Shown one piece after another: positions 8,684 through 16,619 of a stretch of DNA of 64,000 nucleotides (position 1 is its first letter; each line of letters begins with the position of its first letter). The translations under genes were made by a program, and so were the position numbers. Below the pieces are notes generated by a model. The model ran no database searches, was not told the DNA's origin, and was given only the letters and a program-made list of their open reading frames with translations. This DNA is from UBA1479 sp002706405. GTDB taxonomy: Bacteria > Pseudomonadota > Alphaproteobacteria > Rhodospirillales > Casp-alpha2. The DNA lies in NCBI GenBank assembly GCA_963972255.1, contig CAXATO010000016.1, positions 1 through 64,000 of the forward strand, given 5' to 3'.

Positions 8684-9523
8684 ATGATGCGTGACCAGAC
8701 ACCCCTTTCCGCCCTGCCGACCCTGCCGTCCGCGACTGACGGCATCGCCCCCATGGGGGCGGTCAACTGGATCGGGCTGAAGACATTGTACATGCGCGAG
8801 GTGCGGCGCTTCATCAAGGTCTATACCCAGACCCTGGTCGCCCCCCTGATCACGACGATGCTGTTCCTCGCCGTGTTCGCCCTGGCGCTCGGCGGCGATC
8901 ACCGGGTCGTCGCCGGCATGCCCTTCATCACCTTCCTGGCCCCCGGTCTGATCATGATGGCGATCGCCCAGAATTCCTTCGCCAATACCTCGAGCTCGCT
9001 GATGATCGGCAAGATCCAAGGCAATATCGTCGACAGCCTGATGGCGCCCCTGAATGCCCATGAACTGGTGTTCGGCTTCGCCATCGGCGGCATGACCCGC
9101 GGCGTCGCCGTCGCCGTCGTCGTCGGCGCGGCCATGGCGCTGACCGTGGACCTGGGCCTGCATGATCCGTTCTTCGTCGTCTATCACGCGGTCATGGGGG
9201 CATTGATGCTGTCGCTTCTGGGCCTGGCGGGCGGCATCTGGGCCGACAAGTTCGACCATATCGCGGCGGTCACCAATTTCGTCATCACGCCGCTGTCGTT
9301 CCTGTCCGGGACGTTTTATTCGATCGAACGCCTGCCCGAGGGTGCCCAGATCGCGGCCCATTTCAATCCCTTTTTCTACATGATCGACGGCTTCCGTTAC
9401 GGCTTCATCGGCCATGCCGACGGCAATCTTTGGATCGGCGTCGCGGTCATGGCGGTGATCAACATCGCCCTTTGGTGCCTGTGCACCTGGATGTTCCGCA
9501 CGGGCTACAAGCTGAAGGCCTGA
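8684..9523 (+). CDS. ABC-2 type transporter permease
   Basis: Integral membrane subunit of an ABC exporter, 279 residues with about six membrane helices and the ABC-2 signature region near residues 200-240 (NFVITPLSFLSGTFYSIERLP). Family members (YadH/NodJ/DrrB group) pair with a separate ATPase to export polysaccharides, drugs or lipids. No ATPase gene is adjacent: recX lies upstream on the other strand and argD downstream, so the partner must be elsewhere. The aaggag at 8674-8679 suits ATG 8687 (seven bases) slightly better than ATG 8684. An intrinsic terminator follows at 9534. Confidence 0.85.
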   Translation: MMRDQTPLSALPTLPSATDGIAPMGAVNWIGLKTLYMREVRRFIKVYTQTLVAPLITTMLFLAVFALALGGDHRVVAGMPFITFLAPGLIMMAIAQNSFANTSSSLMIGKIQGNIVDSLMAPLNAHELVFGFAIGGMTRGVAVAVVVGAAMALTVDLGLHDPFFVVYHAVMGALMLSLLGLAGGIWADKFDHIAAVTNFVITPLSFLSGTFYSIERLPEGAQIAAHFNPFFYMIDGFRYGFIGHADGNLWIGVAVMAVINIALWCLCTWMFRTGYKLKA

Positions 9524-9533
9524 CGACTGCCCG

Positions 9534-9558
9534 AGGGCCCTGGGTGAAGGGCCCTTTT
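9534..9558 (+). terminator. Intrinsic terminator after the ABC permease
   Basis: agggccct (9534-9541) and agggccct (9548-9555) form an 8-bp stem around gggtga and run into TTTT (9555-9558). It lies 11 bases past the permease stop. Confidence 0.8.
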
Positions 9559-9565
9559 GTCGCCG

Positions 9566-9594
9566 TTGACAAGGGGCCTTGAGTTACTGATACT
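9566..9594 (+). promoter_or_regulatory. Sigma-70 type promoter for argD operon
   Basis: TTGACA (9566-9571, perfect consensus), a 17-base spacer, then GATACT (9589-9594, four of six matches). Transcription would start near 9601, giving a leader of about 84 bases before argD that contains the hairpin at 9625. Confidence 0.75.
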
Positions 9595-9624
9595 CGGCGG
9601 CTTTCCTGGTAAGGAAGACGGTTT

Positions 9625-9651
9625 AAGCTCCTGCAAATCGGGGGCTTTTTT
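9625..9651 (+). promoter_or_regulatory. Attenuator-like hairpin in the argD leader
   Basis: aagctcc (9625-9631) pairs with ggggctt (9641-9647), seven pairs with one G-U, followed by T to 9651. This is a terminator structure inside the 5-prime leader, 34 bases before the argD start. An upstream element around 9601-9617 (ctttcc / ggaag) can form a weaker hairpin. I see no leader peptide ORF with ATG, so the antitermination signal, if any, is not obvious. Confidence 0.55.
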
Positions 9652-9684
9652 CCGTTTTGACACATTGAGCCAAAGGAGAGCGAA

Positions 9685-10881
9685 ATGATCAGCGCCGTCA
9701 TGCCGACTTACGCGCGGACCGCTTTCGCCCTGGTAAAGGGTGAGGGCATGTACGTCTGGGCAGATGACGGCCGACGATTCCTCGACATGGGATCGGGGAT
9801 CGCTGTCAATTCGCTCGGCCACTGCCATCCCAAACTGGTCGCCGCCCTTACCGAACAGGCGAACACCCTGTGGCATGTCTCGAACCTGTACCGCATCGCC
9901 GGGCAGGAACGGGTCGCCGACATGCTGGTCGCCAACTCCTTCGCCGATACCGTGTTCTTCAACAACTCGGGCGCCGAAGCCGTCGAGGCCGCGATCAAGA
10001 TGGCGCGGCGCTATCATCATGGCGCCGGGCATCCGGAACGCTATCGCATCATCAGCTGCGACGGCTCGTTCCACGGGCGGTCCCTGACCGATCTGGCCGC
10101 CGGGTCCAACGAAAAGCACCGCGAAGGTTTCGGCCCCATGCCGGAAGGCTTCGACCATGTGCCGTTCGACAATCTGAACGCCATGCGGGCCGCGATCACC
10201 GACCAGACGGCGGCGATCCTGGTCGAGCCGGTACAGGGCGAAGGCGGCATCAAGGCGCCGTCGCCGGGCTTCCTCAAGGGCGTGCGCGAGATGTGCGACG
10301 AGTTCGGCATCCTCATGGTGCTGGACGAGGTGCAGACCGGCAACGGCCGTACGGGCAAGCTGTTCGCCCATGAATGGGCCGGCGTGACCCCGGACATCCT
10401 GGCCACGGCCAAGGGCCTGGGCGGCGGGTTCCCCGTCGGCGCCGTGCTGGCGACCGAGGCCGCCGCCAAGGCCATGACGCCGGGCAGTCACGGGTCGACC
10501 TTCGGCGGCACGCCGCTTGCCATGGCGGCGGTCGGCGCCATGCTGGACGTGGTCTTGGCGCCCGGCTTCCTGCCCCGGGTCGATAAGATGGCCCGCCTGC
10601 TGTGGGACCGGCTGGGCGCCGTCGTCGCCAAACACCCGACCGTGCTGACCGATGTGCGCGGCCAAGGCCTGATGGTCGGCATGCGGTGCGCCGTGGAAAA
10701 CAGCGTCCTGGTCGGTAAGATGATCGACAACGGCGTGCTGACGGTGCCGGCGGGCGATAACGTCGTGCGCATGCTGCCGCCGATGATTCTCGAGGAAAGC
10801 CATATCGACGAGGCGGTCCAGGCCCTGGACAAAAGCTGCGCCGATATCGCGGCCGACATGGCCAAGGAGAAGACGGGATGA
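9685..10881 (+). CDS. argD: Acetylornithine aminotransferase
   Basis: PLP-dependent class III aminotransferase, 398 residues, the usual ArgD length. It converts N-acetylglutamate semialdehyde to N-acetylornithine in arginine synthesis; some ArgD proteins also serve lysine synthesis. Key motifs are NNSGAEAVEAAIKMAR (cofactor phosphate region), the LDEVQTGNGRTG aspartate block, and the PLP lysine in ATAKGLGGGFPVGA. The start ATG 9685 has aaggag at 9673-9678. It overlaps argF by four bases, so the two are translationally coupled. The upstream promoter and leader hairpin suggest regulated expression. Confidence 0.93.
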   Translation: MISAVMPTYARTAFALVKGEGMYVWADDGRRFLDMGSGIAVNSLGHCHPKLVAALTEQANTLWHVSNLYRIAGQERVADMLVANSFADTVFFNNSGAEAVEAAIKMARRYHHGAGHPERYRIISCDGSFHGRSLTDLAAGSNEKHREGFGPMPEGFDHVPFDNLNAMRAAITDQTAAILVEPVQGEGGIKAPSPGFLKGVREMCDEFGILMVLDEVQTGNGRTGKLFAHEWAGVTPDILATAKGLGGGFPVGAVLATEAAAKAMTPGSHGSTFGGTPLAMAAVGAMLDVVLAPGFLPRVDKMARLLWDRLGAVVAKHPTVLTDVRGQGLMVGMRCAVENSVLVGKMIDNGVLTVPAGDNVVRMLPPMILEESHIDEAVQALDKSCADIAADMAKEKTG

Positions 10882-11795
10882 GCGCGCTTCGCCATTTCCT
10901 TGATATCGACGGGACCGACGCGGGCACCCTTCGCCGCATTCTCGACCGCGCCGCCGCGATGAAAAAGGGCGGGGCGGCGGCCTCGGCAACGCCGCCGCTG
11001 GCCGGCAAGACGTTGGTCATGATTTTCGAAAAGCCGTCGACCCGTACCCGTGTTTCGTTCGAGGTCGCGATCCAGCAGTTGGGCGGCCGCGCCGTCGTGT
11101 TGTCGGGCAGTGAATCGCAGCTTGGCCGCGGTGAGACCGTGGCCGATACGGCGCGCGTGCTGTCGCGCTATTGCGATGTCATCATGATTCGCACGGACGA
11201 TCCGCAGAAGCTGCACGATCTGGCCGAATACGCCACCGTGCCGGTGATCAACGGCCTGACTGATGCCTCGCACCCATGCCAGATCATGGCCGATATCATG
11301 ACCTACGAGGAACACCGGGGCGACATCAGGGGGCGCATTGTGGCCTGGGCCGGCGACGGCAACAATGTCGCCGCGTCGTGGATCCACGGCGCCGCCCGGT
11401 TCGGCTATCAGTTGCGTCTGGCCTGCCCGGAGCCGCTGTCGCCGGCACCGGAACTGATCGAGAAGGCCCAGGGTGAGGGGGGGCAGATCAGCCTGACTCA
11501 GGACGCCGCCGAGGCCGTCGCCGGGGCCGATCTCGTGGTCACGGATACCTGGGTGTCCATGGGCGACGCCGACGCGGGGGCGCGTCATAACCTGCTGCTG
11601 CCCTACCGCGTGGATGACGACCTGATGCGCCAGGCCGCCGCCGACGCCCTGTTCATGCACTGCCTGCCGGCGCATCGCGGCGAGGAAGTGACGGAATCGG
11701 TGATCGACGGACCCCAGTCCGTGATCTGGGACGAGGCCGAAAATCGCCTGCATGCGCAGAAGGGCATTCTGGCCTGGTGTCTGGGCGACGTCTGA
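10878..11795 (+). CDS. argF: Ornithine carbamoyltransferase
   Basis: Makes citrulline from ornithine and carbamoyl phosphate in the cytoplasm. It is 305 residues, normal for anabolic OTCases. The carbamoyl phosphate motif STRTRVSFEVA lies near residue 54, the HPCQ motif near 133, and the MHCLPAHRGEEV ornithine-binding motif near 262. It is the second gene of the argD-argF-GNAT-hslO cluster, with ATGA overlap to argD. Confidence 0.96.
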   Translation: MSALRHFLDIDGTDAGTLRRILDRAAAMKKGGAAASATPPLAGKTLVMIFEKPSTRTRVSFEVAIQQLGGRAVVLSGSESQLGRGETVADTARVLSRYCDVIMIRTDDPQKLHDLAEYATVPVINGLTDASHPCQIMADIMTYEEHRGDIRGRIVAWAGDGNNVAASWIHGAARFGYQLRLACPEPLSPAPELIEKAQGEGGQISLTQDAAEAVAGADLVVTDTWVSMGDADAGARHNLLLPYRVDDDLMRQAAADALFMHCLPAHRGEEVTESVIDGPQSVIWDEAENRLHAQKGILAWCLGDV

Positions 11796-11830
11796 CCGAC
11801 TTTCTCGAATGATGGTAAAAGGTGCTCCTC

Positions 11831-12637
11831 ATGTTCGATGAAGAGAGCATCCGGGACCTGGACCGCCGTGCGGCCGACTGTTGGCCGCCGTTCAGCCAGG
11901 GCATCCTGGAAGGCTGGCTGTTGCGGTTTTCCGAAGGGGTGTCGCGGCGCGCCAATTCCGTGTTGGCGCTCGAGGAATCCGGGGACAGCGCGCTGGACCT
12001 GCGTGTCGACGCGGCGGAAAAGTTCTATCGTCAGCGCGGTCTGCCCTGCCGGTTCCAGATTTCCGGCGCCGTTCAGCCGCGCGGCCTGGATGCGGAACTG
12101 GAACGCCGCGGATACGGGATTGAGGCGCGCACCCTGGTCATGACCGCGGATGCTTCCGCCGTCGTGGCGAATTTGGCGGATAAGTCCGACCCGCGGTATC
12201 GCGCGCGCCTGTTCTCCGGCCCCAATACGGGCTGGTTTCAGGTTTATGGCGCCGGCTTGGCGGAAGGCCGCGAACGCGGTTTGCGCTGCCGCCTGGCCGA
12301 GGGTCTGCCGACGCCGCGCGCCTATGCCGTGCTCGACGACGGCGCGGAGCCGGTCGCCGCGGGCGCCACCGTGATCCGCGACGATTGGGCGTTGATCCTG
12401 TGCATGGCGACGCGGGGCGGCTATCGCCGGCGGGGCCATGGGGCGCGGGTGCTGGCGGCCCTTGCGGCCTGGGCCGCCGACAAGAACCGTGACCGCCGCC
12501 TGTTCCTGCAGGTGGAAACGGACAATGCGCCCGCCATGGCACTTTATCACTTGGCCGGTTTCCAAGCCGCGCATACTTACTATTATCGAACACAGACACA
12601 GGCCGCCCCACAGAATGCCGACCAAGAAAATGCCTGA
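11831..12637 (+). CDS. GNAT-family N-acetyltransferase
   Basis: A 268-residue protein whose C-terminal half (about 170-255) is a GNAT domain. The acetyl-CoA loop is RRRGHGARVL, followed by the usual VETDNAPAMALYHLAGF segment. The N-terminal half (from ILEGWLLRFSEGVSRRANSV) resembles the extra domain of a proteobacterial GNAT subgroup. The start ATG 11831 has aaaagg eight bases upstream; GTG 11822 is in frame but lacks spacing for that site. It lies 35 bases after argF and overlaps hslO, so it is part of the same transcript. The substrate is unknown; acting in arginine synthesis is only a guess from position. Confidence 0.8.
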   Translation: MFDEESIRDLDRRAADCWPPFSQGILEGWLLRFSEGVSRRANSVLALEESGDSALDLRVDAAEKFYRQRGLPCRFQISGAVQPRGLDAELERRGYGIEARTLVMTADASAVVANLADKSDPRYRARLFSGPNTGWFQVYGAGLAEGRERGLRCRLAEGLPTPRAYAVLDDGAEPVAAGATVIRDDWALILCMATRGGYRRRGHGARVLAALAAWAADKNRDRRLFLQVETDNAPAMALYHLAGFQAAHTYYYRTQTQAAPQNADQENA

Positions 12638-13535
12638 CGCGCCCCTTTCCCTCGACGACATGATTCAGCCGTTCCACGTGGATGCCTTGGGCGTCAACGG
12701 GCGTGTCGTGCGTCTCGGCCCCGTGCTTGACCGGCTGGTCGCGCCGCACAGCTATCCGCCGGCCGTGGCCGACCTGTTGTCGCAGGTCGTGGTGCTGGCA
12801 GTGACATTGTCGAGCGTGCTCAAGTTCGACGGCGTGTTCACCTTGCAGGTTCAGGGCAACGGACCGGTCGGCCTGGTCATGGCGGATGTGACCTCTGCCG
12901 GGGGCGTGCGCAGCTATGCCCGCTATGACGCGGACCGTCTGGCGGAAATCGACGCGTCGGGCAGCCAGGGAGCACCGGTGCCGGCGTTGCTCGGTTCCGG
13001 TTATCTTGCCTTCACGGTCGATCAGGGGCCGGACACGGAACGTTATCAAGGCATCACCGAGCTGACCGGGGCGACCCTGGCCGACTGCGCCCATGACTAC
13101 TTCCGCCAATCCGAACAACTGGAAACCGCGATCCTGCTGGCCTCCGACGCGGACCCCCTGGTTGCCGGGGCGATCATGGTACAGCGCCTTCCGGGCAGGC
13201 GCGGCGCGGACAAGGACGCGGCCGAAGAGGACTGGCGCCGGGCGGTGATTTTGATGAGCAGCCTGTCGTCCGGCGAACTGCTCGACCCGGCGATAACGAC
13301 GGACCGGCTGCTGTACCGTCTGTATCATCAGGACGGTGTGCGGGTGACCGACGGCCGCGCCGTGGAACAGACCTGCCGCTGTTCCCGGGAAAAGGTCGCG
13401 AACACGCTGCGGTCTTTCCCGCAGGCTGAGATCGAGGACATGGCGGAGGACGGCAAGGTTACGGTAACCTGCGAATTCTGCGGCACGGATTATGTCTTCG
13501 GCCCGGAACAGGTCGGCGCCCTTTACCAGGAGTGA
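12615..13535 (+). CDS. hslO: Redox-regulated chaperone Hsp33
   Basis: Cytoplasmic holdase chaperone activated by oxidation, 306 residues. The C-terminal zinc-binding cysteines appear as CRC (in VEQTCRCSREK) and CEFC, which is the CxC...CxxC switch of Hsp33. The N-terminal domain is conserved (VLAVTLSSVLKFDGVFTLQ). The start is ATG 12615 or ATG 12630; both overlap the GNAT gene, so the genes are coupled. Clustering of hslO behind argF is common in alphaproteobacteria. Confidence 0.93.
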   Translation: MPTKKMPDAPLSLDDMIQPFHVDALGVNGRVVRLGPVLDRLVAPHSYPPAVADLLSQVVVLAVTLSSVLKFDGVFTLQVQGNGPVGLVMADVTSAGGVRSYARYDADRLAEIDASGSQGAPVPALLGSGYLAFTVDQGPDTERYQGITELTGATLADCAHDYFRQSEQLETAILLASDADPLVAGAIMVQRLPGRRGADKDAAEEDWRRAVILMSSLSSGELLDPAITTDRLLYRLYHQDGVRVTDGRAVEQTCRCSREKVANTLRSFPQAEIEDMAEDGKVTVTCEFCGTDYVFGPEQVGALYQE

Positions 13536-13555
13536 CGCCGCCGGGTTACGCGGCG
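13536..13555 (+). other. Hairpin directly after hslO
   Basis: cgccgc (13536-13541) pairs with gcggcg (13550-13555) and starts at the base after the hslO stop. No T-run follows. It probably marks or protects the 3-prime end of the arg-hslO transcript. Confidence 0.4.
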
Positions 13556-13651
13556 CGATGCGGATTATTCGACCCCATGCCTTGATCCTGACACAGGCCA
13601 TGCCCAGTATGGTCGCCGCCGGGACCCACTGGAGCGAGGAAACGACGACAG

Positions 13652-14248
13652 ATGATCTTTTCGAAAACGCTGACCACCGCCCTTGTCGCCGGACTTCTGG
13701 CGGTGGGCGGCTGCACCACGCCGGACCCCAGCGTCAATCTGCCGGAAATCACCTTCCAGCACGCGCCGGCCTTGAACCTTGCCGTCGACCGGATCGAGGT
13801 CGTCGATGTTCACAAGGCGCCCCTGGCGCCGCCCAATGTGGAACACAAGATGCGGACGCCGCCGGCCAAGGCGATGGCGATCTGGGGCCGTGACCGGCTG
13901 AAGGCCGCGGGCGGGGGCACGGGCATGGTCGCGCGTCTGACCATCGAACGGGCGGAAGTCGTCGAGATCAACCTGCCGCGCACCGAAGGCATCAAGGGCG
14001 CCTTTACGACCGACCAGGCCGCCCGCTACGACCTGGAAATGTCAGCCATCATCGAAATCATCGATCCCCAGGGGCAGCGCGTCGGCCACGCGGCGGCGCG
14101 CGCCACCCGCAACCAGACCGTGCCCGAGGACGCCAGCCTGAATGATCTGAACAAGACCTGGTTCGCCATGATGGAAGCGGCGCTCAAGGACTTCGATCGC
14201 GAAATGGAAGCCAACATGCGCCGGTTCCTCGGCAACTGGATGCGCTGA
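13652..14248 (+). CDS. Putative lipoprotein, unknown function
   Basis: A 198-residue product with a lipoprotein signal: a short basic N-terminus, a hydrophobic stretch and LLAVGGC with the acylated Cys at residue 22. The mature part has no domain I can name with confidence; it shows a beta-rich middle (VARLTIERAEVVEINLP) and an amphipathic helical C-terminus (MMEAALKDFDREMEANMRR). The start ATG 13652 has a gagg site about 13 bases upstream. A strong hairpin follows at 14285. It is probably monocistronic. Confidence 0.65.
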   Translation: MIFSKTLTTALVAGLLAVGGCTTPDPSVNLPEITFQHAPALNLAVDRIEVVDVHKAPLAPPNVEHKMRTPPAKAMAIWGRDRLKAAGGGTGMVARLTIERAEVVEINLPRTEGIKGAFTTDQAARYDLEMSAIIEIIDPQGQRVGHAAARATRNQTVPEDASLNDLNKTWFAMMEAALKDFDREMEANMRRFLGNWMR

Positions 14249-14284
14249 CCGATACCTCTAGGGCTTGACCCGGCAAGGCGGGCT

Positions 14285-14308
14285 CCGCACCCTGTTTCCA
14301 GGGTGCGG
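14285..14308 (+). terminator. Strong hairpin, probable terminator after the lipoprotein gene
   Basis: A perfect 10-bp stem, ccgcaccctg (14285-14294) with cagggtgcgg (14299-14308), and the tetraloop tttc. No T-run follows, so release may need Rho, or the hairpin may act as a 3-prime barrier. Confidence 0.55.
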
Positions 14309-14368
14309 CCGTCCGGTGCGCATTCGTAATCCCTGAACACATCGTTTTACCGTTGCCGGAAGACCCCC

Positions 14369-14959
14369 ATGCTGACGTTTGCCGCTGCCTGTTTTTTCCT
14401 GTTCATCACGCCGGGGCCCGGCGTGTTGTCCTTGGCTGGGGTCGGCTCTGGATTCGGCTTCGCTCAGGGGCGGCGTTACATGATCGGCTTGTTCCTGGGC
14501 ACCAATATCGTTGCCCTGGCCGTGGTCTCGGGCCTGGCCGCCGCCGTCTTGGCGGTGCCCGAGGTGCGCACGGTGCTGCTCTATGCTTCCGCCGCCTATC
14601 TTTTCTATCTAGCCTTGCGCATCGCCTTCGCCGGATCGAAGATCGCCTTCATCCAGCGCCAGTCCGCGCCCGGCATCGTCGGCGGCCTCATGCTGCAGGC
14701 CATCAACCCCAAGGCCTATGCCGTGAACACGGCTTTTTTCTCGGGCTTCGCGTTCATGCCGGAGAATCTGGCCATGGAACTGGTGATCAAGTTCGCGATC
14801 ATGAACGCGATTTGGGTCTGCATCCATTTCCTGTGGCTGTGGGCCGGCGTGACCCTGCATCGCCTGGACTTGCCGAAACGGGCCCAGTTCGCCATCAACG
14901 TCGCCATGGCGCTGTCCATGCTGGCGGTCGTCGCCCTCGCCGTGATCGCCCAGCAGTAG
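14369..14959 (+). CDS. LysE-family translocator (amino acid exporter)
   Basis: A 196-residue inner-membrane protein with about six helices. The N-terminal LysE/RhtB signature is seen as FFLFITPGPGVLSL, and the mid-protein motif AINPKAY (family NPK motif) is present. Family members export amino acids such as lysine, threonine or homoserine lactone; the substrate cannot be told here. The N-terminus is slightly short, about 10 residues less than the usual 205-210. Confidence 0.85.
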   Translation: MLTFAAACFFLFITPGPGVLSLAGVGSGFGFAQGRRYMIGLFLGTNIVALAVVSGLAAAVLAVPEVRTVLLYASAAYLFYLALRIAFAGSKIAFIQRQSAPGIVGGLMLQAINPKAYAVNTAFFSGFAFMPENLAMELVIKFAIMNAIWVCIHFLWLWAGVTLHRLDLPKRAQFAINVAMALSMLAVVALAVIAQQ

Positions 14960-15063
14960 TGCCGTCTGCCAGGCGGGCTCTTTCCCAAAGGGCTGTGGCG
15001 CTCATGTTGATCCAAATCATCGTCAAATTTCGCTGCCGACCCTAGGGTTTCGACCGTACGCAG

Positions 15064-15089
15064 GCGCTTATGTGCCTCGGTGTAAGCGC
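15064..15089. other. Inverted repeat upstream of the PepSY operon
   Basis: gcgctta (15064-15070) and taagcgc (15083-15089) are a perfect 7-bp dyad spaced by 12 bases, about 95 bases before the PepSY start. It could be an operator for a dimeric regulator, such as the LuxR-type protein of this operon, or an RNA hairpin. Confidence 0.35.
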
Positions 15090-15184
15090 GCCTCCCCTCG
15101 AGATCGTCGCAAGGCGGGCACATATTCCATGCGATGGCGCGGGACCCGCCCGCTTGCCCCTCCAACGGAAGGAATACCGACAAA

Positions 15185-15448
15185 ATGATGCGCAAATTGA
15201 TGCTGTCCACCGCCTTCAGCGTGCTTTTCACCGGCGCGGCCTTGGCCGCCGACCTCATGCCCGGGACGACCCTGGGAACGGACGCCAAGACCATCGTCAC
15301 GACCCTGGCGGATCAGGGTTACGACGTGATCGAATTCGAACGGGAACACGACCGCATTGAGGTCAAGGTATCGAAGGACGGCCGACGCTGGGAAATGAAG
15401 ATCGATACCAAGACCGGAAAGATCACCCGCGTGAAGACCGACGACTGA
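15185..15448 (+). CDS. Small secreted PepSY-domain protein
   Basis: An 87-residue product with a signal peptide (about 1-20, ending ALAA) followed by one PepSY-like domain (QGYDVIEFEREHDRIEVKVSKDGRRWEMKID-type fold, ending DTKTGKI). Such small PepSY proteins are periplasmic and often sit beside cytochrome b561 genes. The start is ATG 15185 (or 15188), with ggaagga at about 15168-15174. The stop overlaps the next start by one base (TGATG), so translation is coupled to the cytochrome gene. Confidence 0.85.
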   Translation: MMRKLMLSTAFSVLFTGAALAADLMPGTTLGTDAKTIVTTLADQGYDVIEFEREHDRIEVKVSKDGRRWEMKIDTKTGKITRVKTDD

Positions 15449-16077
15449 TGCCTGAAAAATACACAGGGGCGGGAGAGGCGAGCGTGCCGACCGCGCCGGC
15501 CTGGGACCCGGTGGTCCGCCTGACCCATTGGGGGATCGCCCTGGCGGTGGTGCTCAACGGCTTTGTCGTCGAGGACGAGTCGCTGATCCATATCTGGGTC
15601 GGCTATGCCGCCATCAGCTTTCTGGTGCTCCGCCTGATCTGGGGCCTGATCGGCACGGAAGATGCGCGCTTTACGTCGTTTCCGCCGAGCCTTGCCGCGG
15701 CCAAGGCGCACCTGTCCGACCTGCTGGCCGGGCGTCACCGGACCTACCGCTCCCACAACCCACTGGGCGCCCTGATGGTCTATGCCTTGTGGGGGACCCT
15801 GATCGTCGTCGTCGCGACCGGTGTGGTGATGGCAAGCGACCCTTTTCCGTCGTCCTACGGCATGTCGGGCGATAGCTTCACCGCCCTGTTCCGGGAATAC
15901 GAAGGCCATCGTGGCGGCAGCGAGTTGATCGAGGACATCCACGAATTGGCCGCCAACACGCTGCTGTTCTTGGCCGTGGTCCATGTCGGCGGGGTGCTTC
16001 TGGAATCCCGGCTGTCGGGGGTCAACCTGATCCGCGCCATGGTCAAGGGCGGCAAGGACCGGCAAGCGGGCGAATGA
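15448..16077 (+). CDS. Cytochrome b561-type membrane protein
   Basis: A 209-residue inner-membrane di-heme cytochrome of the cytochrome b561 / b-type hydrogenase cytochrome family. There are four main helices with His ligand candidates in RLTHWG (H27), IHIWVGY (H48), DIHELA and VVHVGG. A large insert (about 120-160) follows helix 3. The family moves electrons across the membrane, commonly with a small periplasmic heme or PepSY partner. It overlaps the PepSY gene by one base and the LuxR gene by four bases. Confidence 0.88.
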   Translation: MPEKYTGAGEASVPTAPAWDPVVRLTHWGIALAVVLNGFVVEDESLIHIWVGYAAISFLVLRLIWGLIGTEDARFTSFPPSLAAAKAHLSDLLAGRHRTYRSHNPLGALMVYALWGTLIVVVATGVVMASDPFPSSYGMSGDSFTALFREYEGHRGGSELIEDIHELAANTLLFLAVVHVGGVLLESRLSGVNLIRAMVKGGKDRQAGE

Positions 16078-16619
16078 GCGAGGAAACACCCTCCCGACTG
16101 GCGCGGCGGCGCGGCAACAGACGCGCGGCCTTGCTGACTGTCCTGCTGACCATCCAGGTGTTGTGCGCGGTGTTCTTCGTCGGTGACGTGTTCGAGGATA
16201 TCCGGCTTGGCGGCGCCACGCCGCATGCGCTGTTCGAAAGCGCCGTGGCGGTCGCCCTGTTCCTCGGCGTCGTCCTGGGTGGATATGAGATGCGCCGCAC
16301 CATGGAGCGCAACCGGCGGGCCGAGGATGCCGCCTCGGCCGCGTCGGGGGCGTTCGCCACCCTGATCAAGGCGCGGTTCGAGGATTGGCATCTGACCACT
16401 GCCGAATCAGAGGTCGCGATGCTGGCGCTCAAGGGTTTTGACGTCGCGGAGATGTCGTCCATCCGGGGCACCGCCGATGGCACGGTGCGTGCTCAGTTGA
16501 CGCGAATTTACGCCAAGGCGGGGGTGACCAGCCGGCCCCAGTTCGTTTCCCTGTTTATTGACGATCTTCTGGCGACGCCGATCATCGCCGGTAACGGCGG
16601 GGATGCCGCGGCGGCCTAG
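16074..16619 (+). CDS. Membrane-anchored LuxR-type HTH regulator
   Basis: A 181-residue protein. Two N-terminal membrane segments (about residues 20-38 and 55-72) precede a short coiled stretch (RRTMERNRRAEDAASAASG), then a C-terminal LuxR-type helix-turn-helix (about 108-165: TTAESEVAMLALKGF...MSSIRGTADGTVRAQLTRIYAKAG). There is no receiver domain. It overlaps the cytochrome gene by four bases, so a signal passing from cytochrome or membrane redox state to this regulator is a reasonable inference. Its stop shares a CTAG with the convergent trkH stop. Confidence 0.8.
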   Translation: MSEETPSRLARRRGNRRAALLTVLLTIQVLCAVFFVGDVFEDIRLGGATPHALFESAVAVALFLGVVLGGYEMRRTMERNRRAEDAASAASGAFATLIKARFEDWHLTTAESEVAMLALKGFDVAEMSSIRGTADGTVRAQLTRIYAKAGVTSRPQFVSLFIDDLLATPIIAGNGGDAAAA

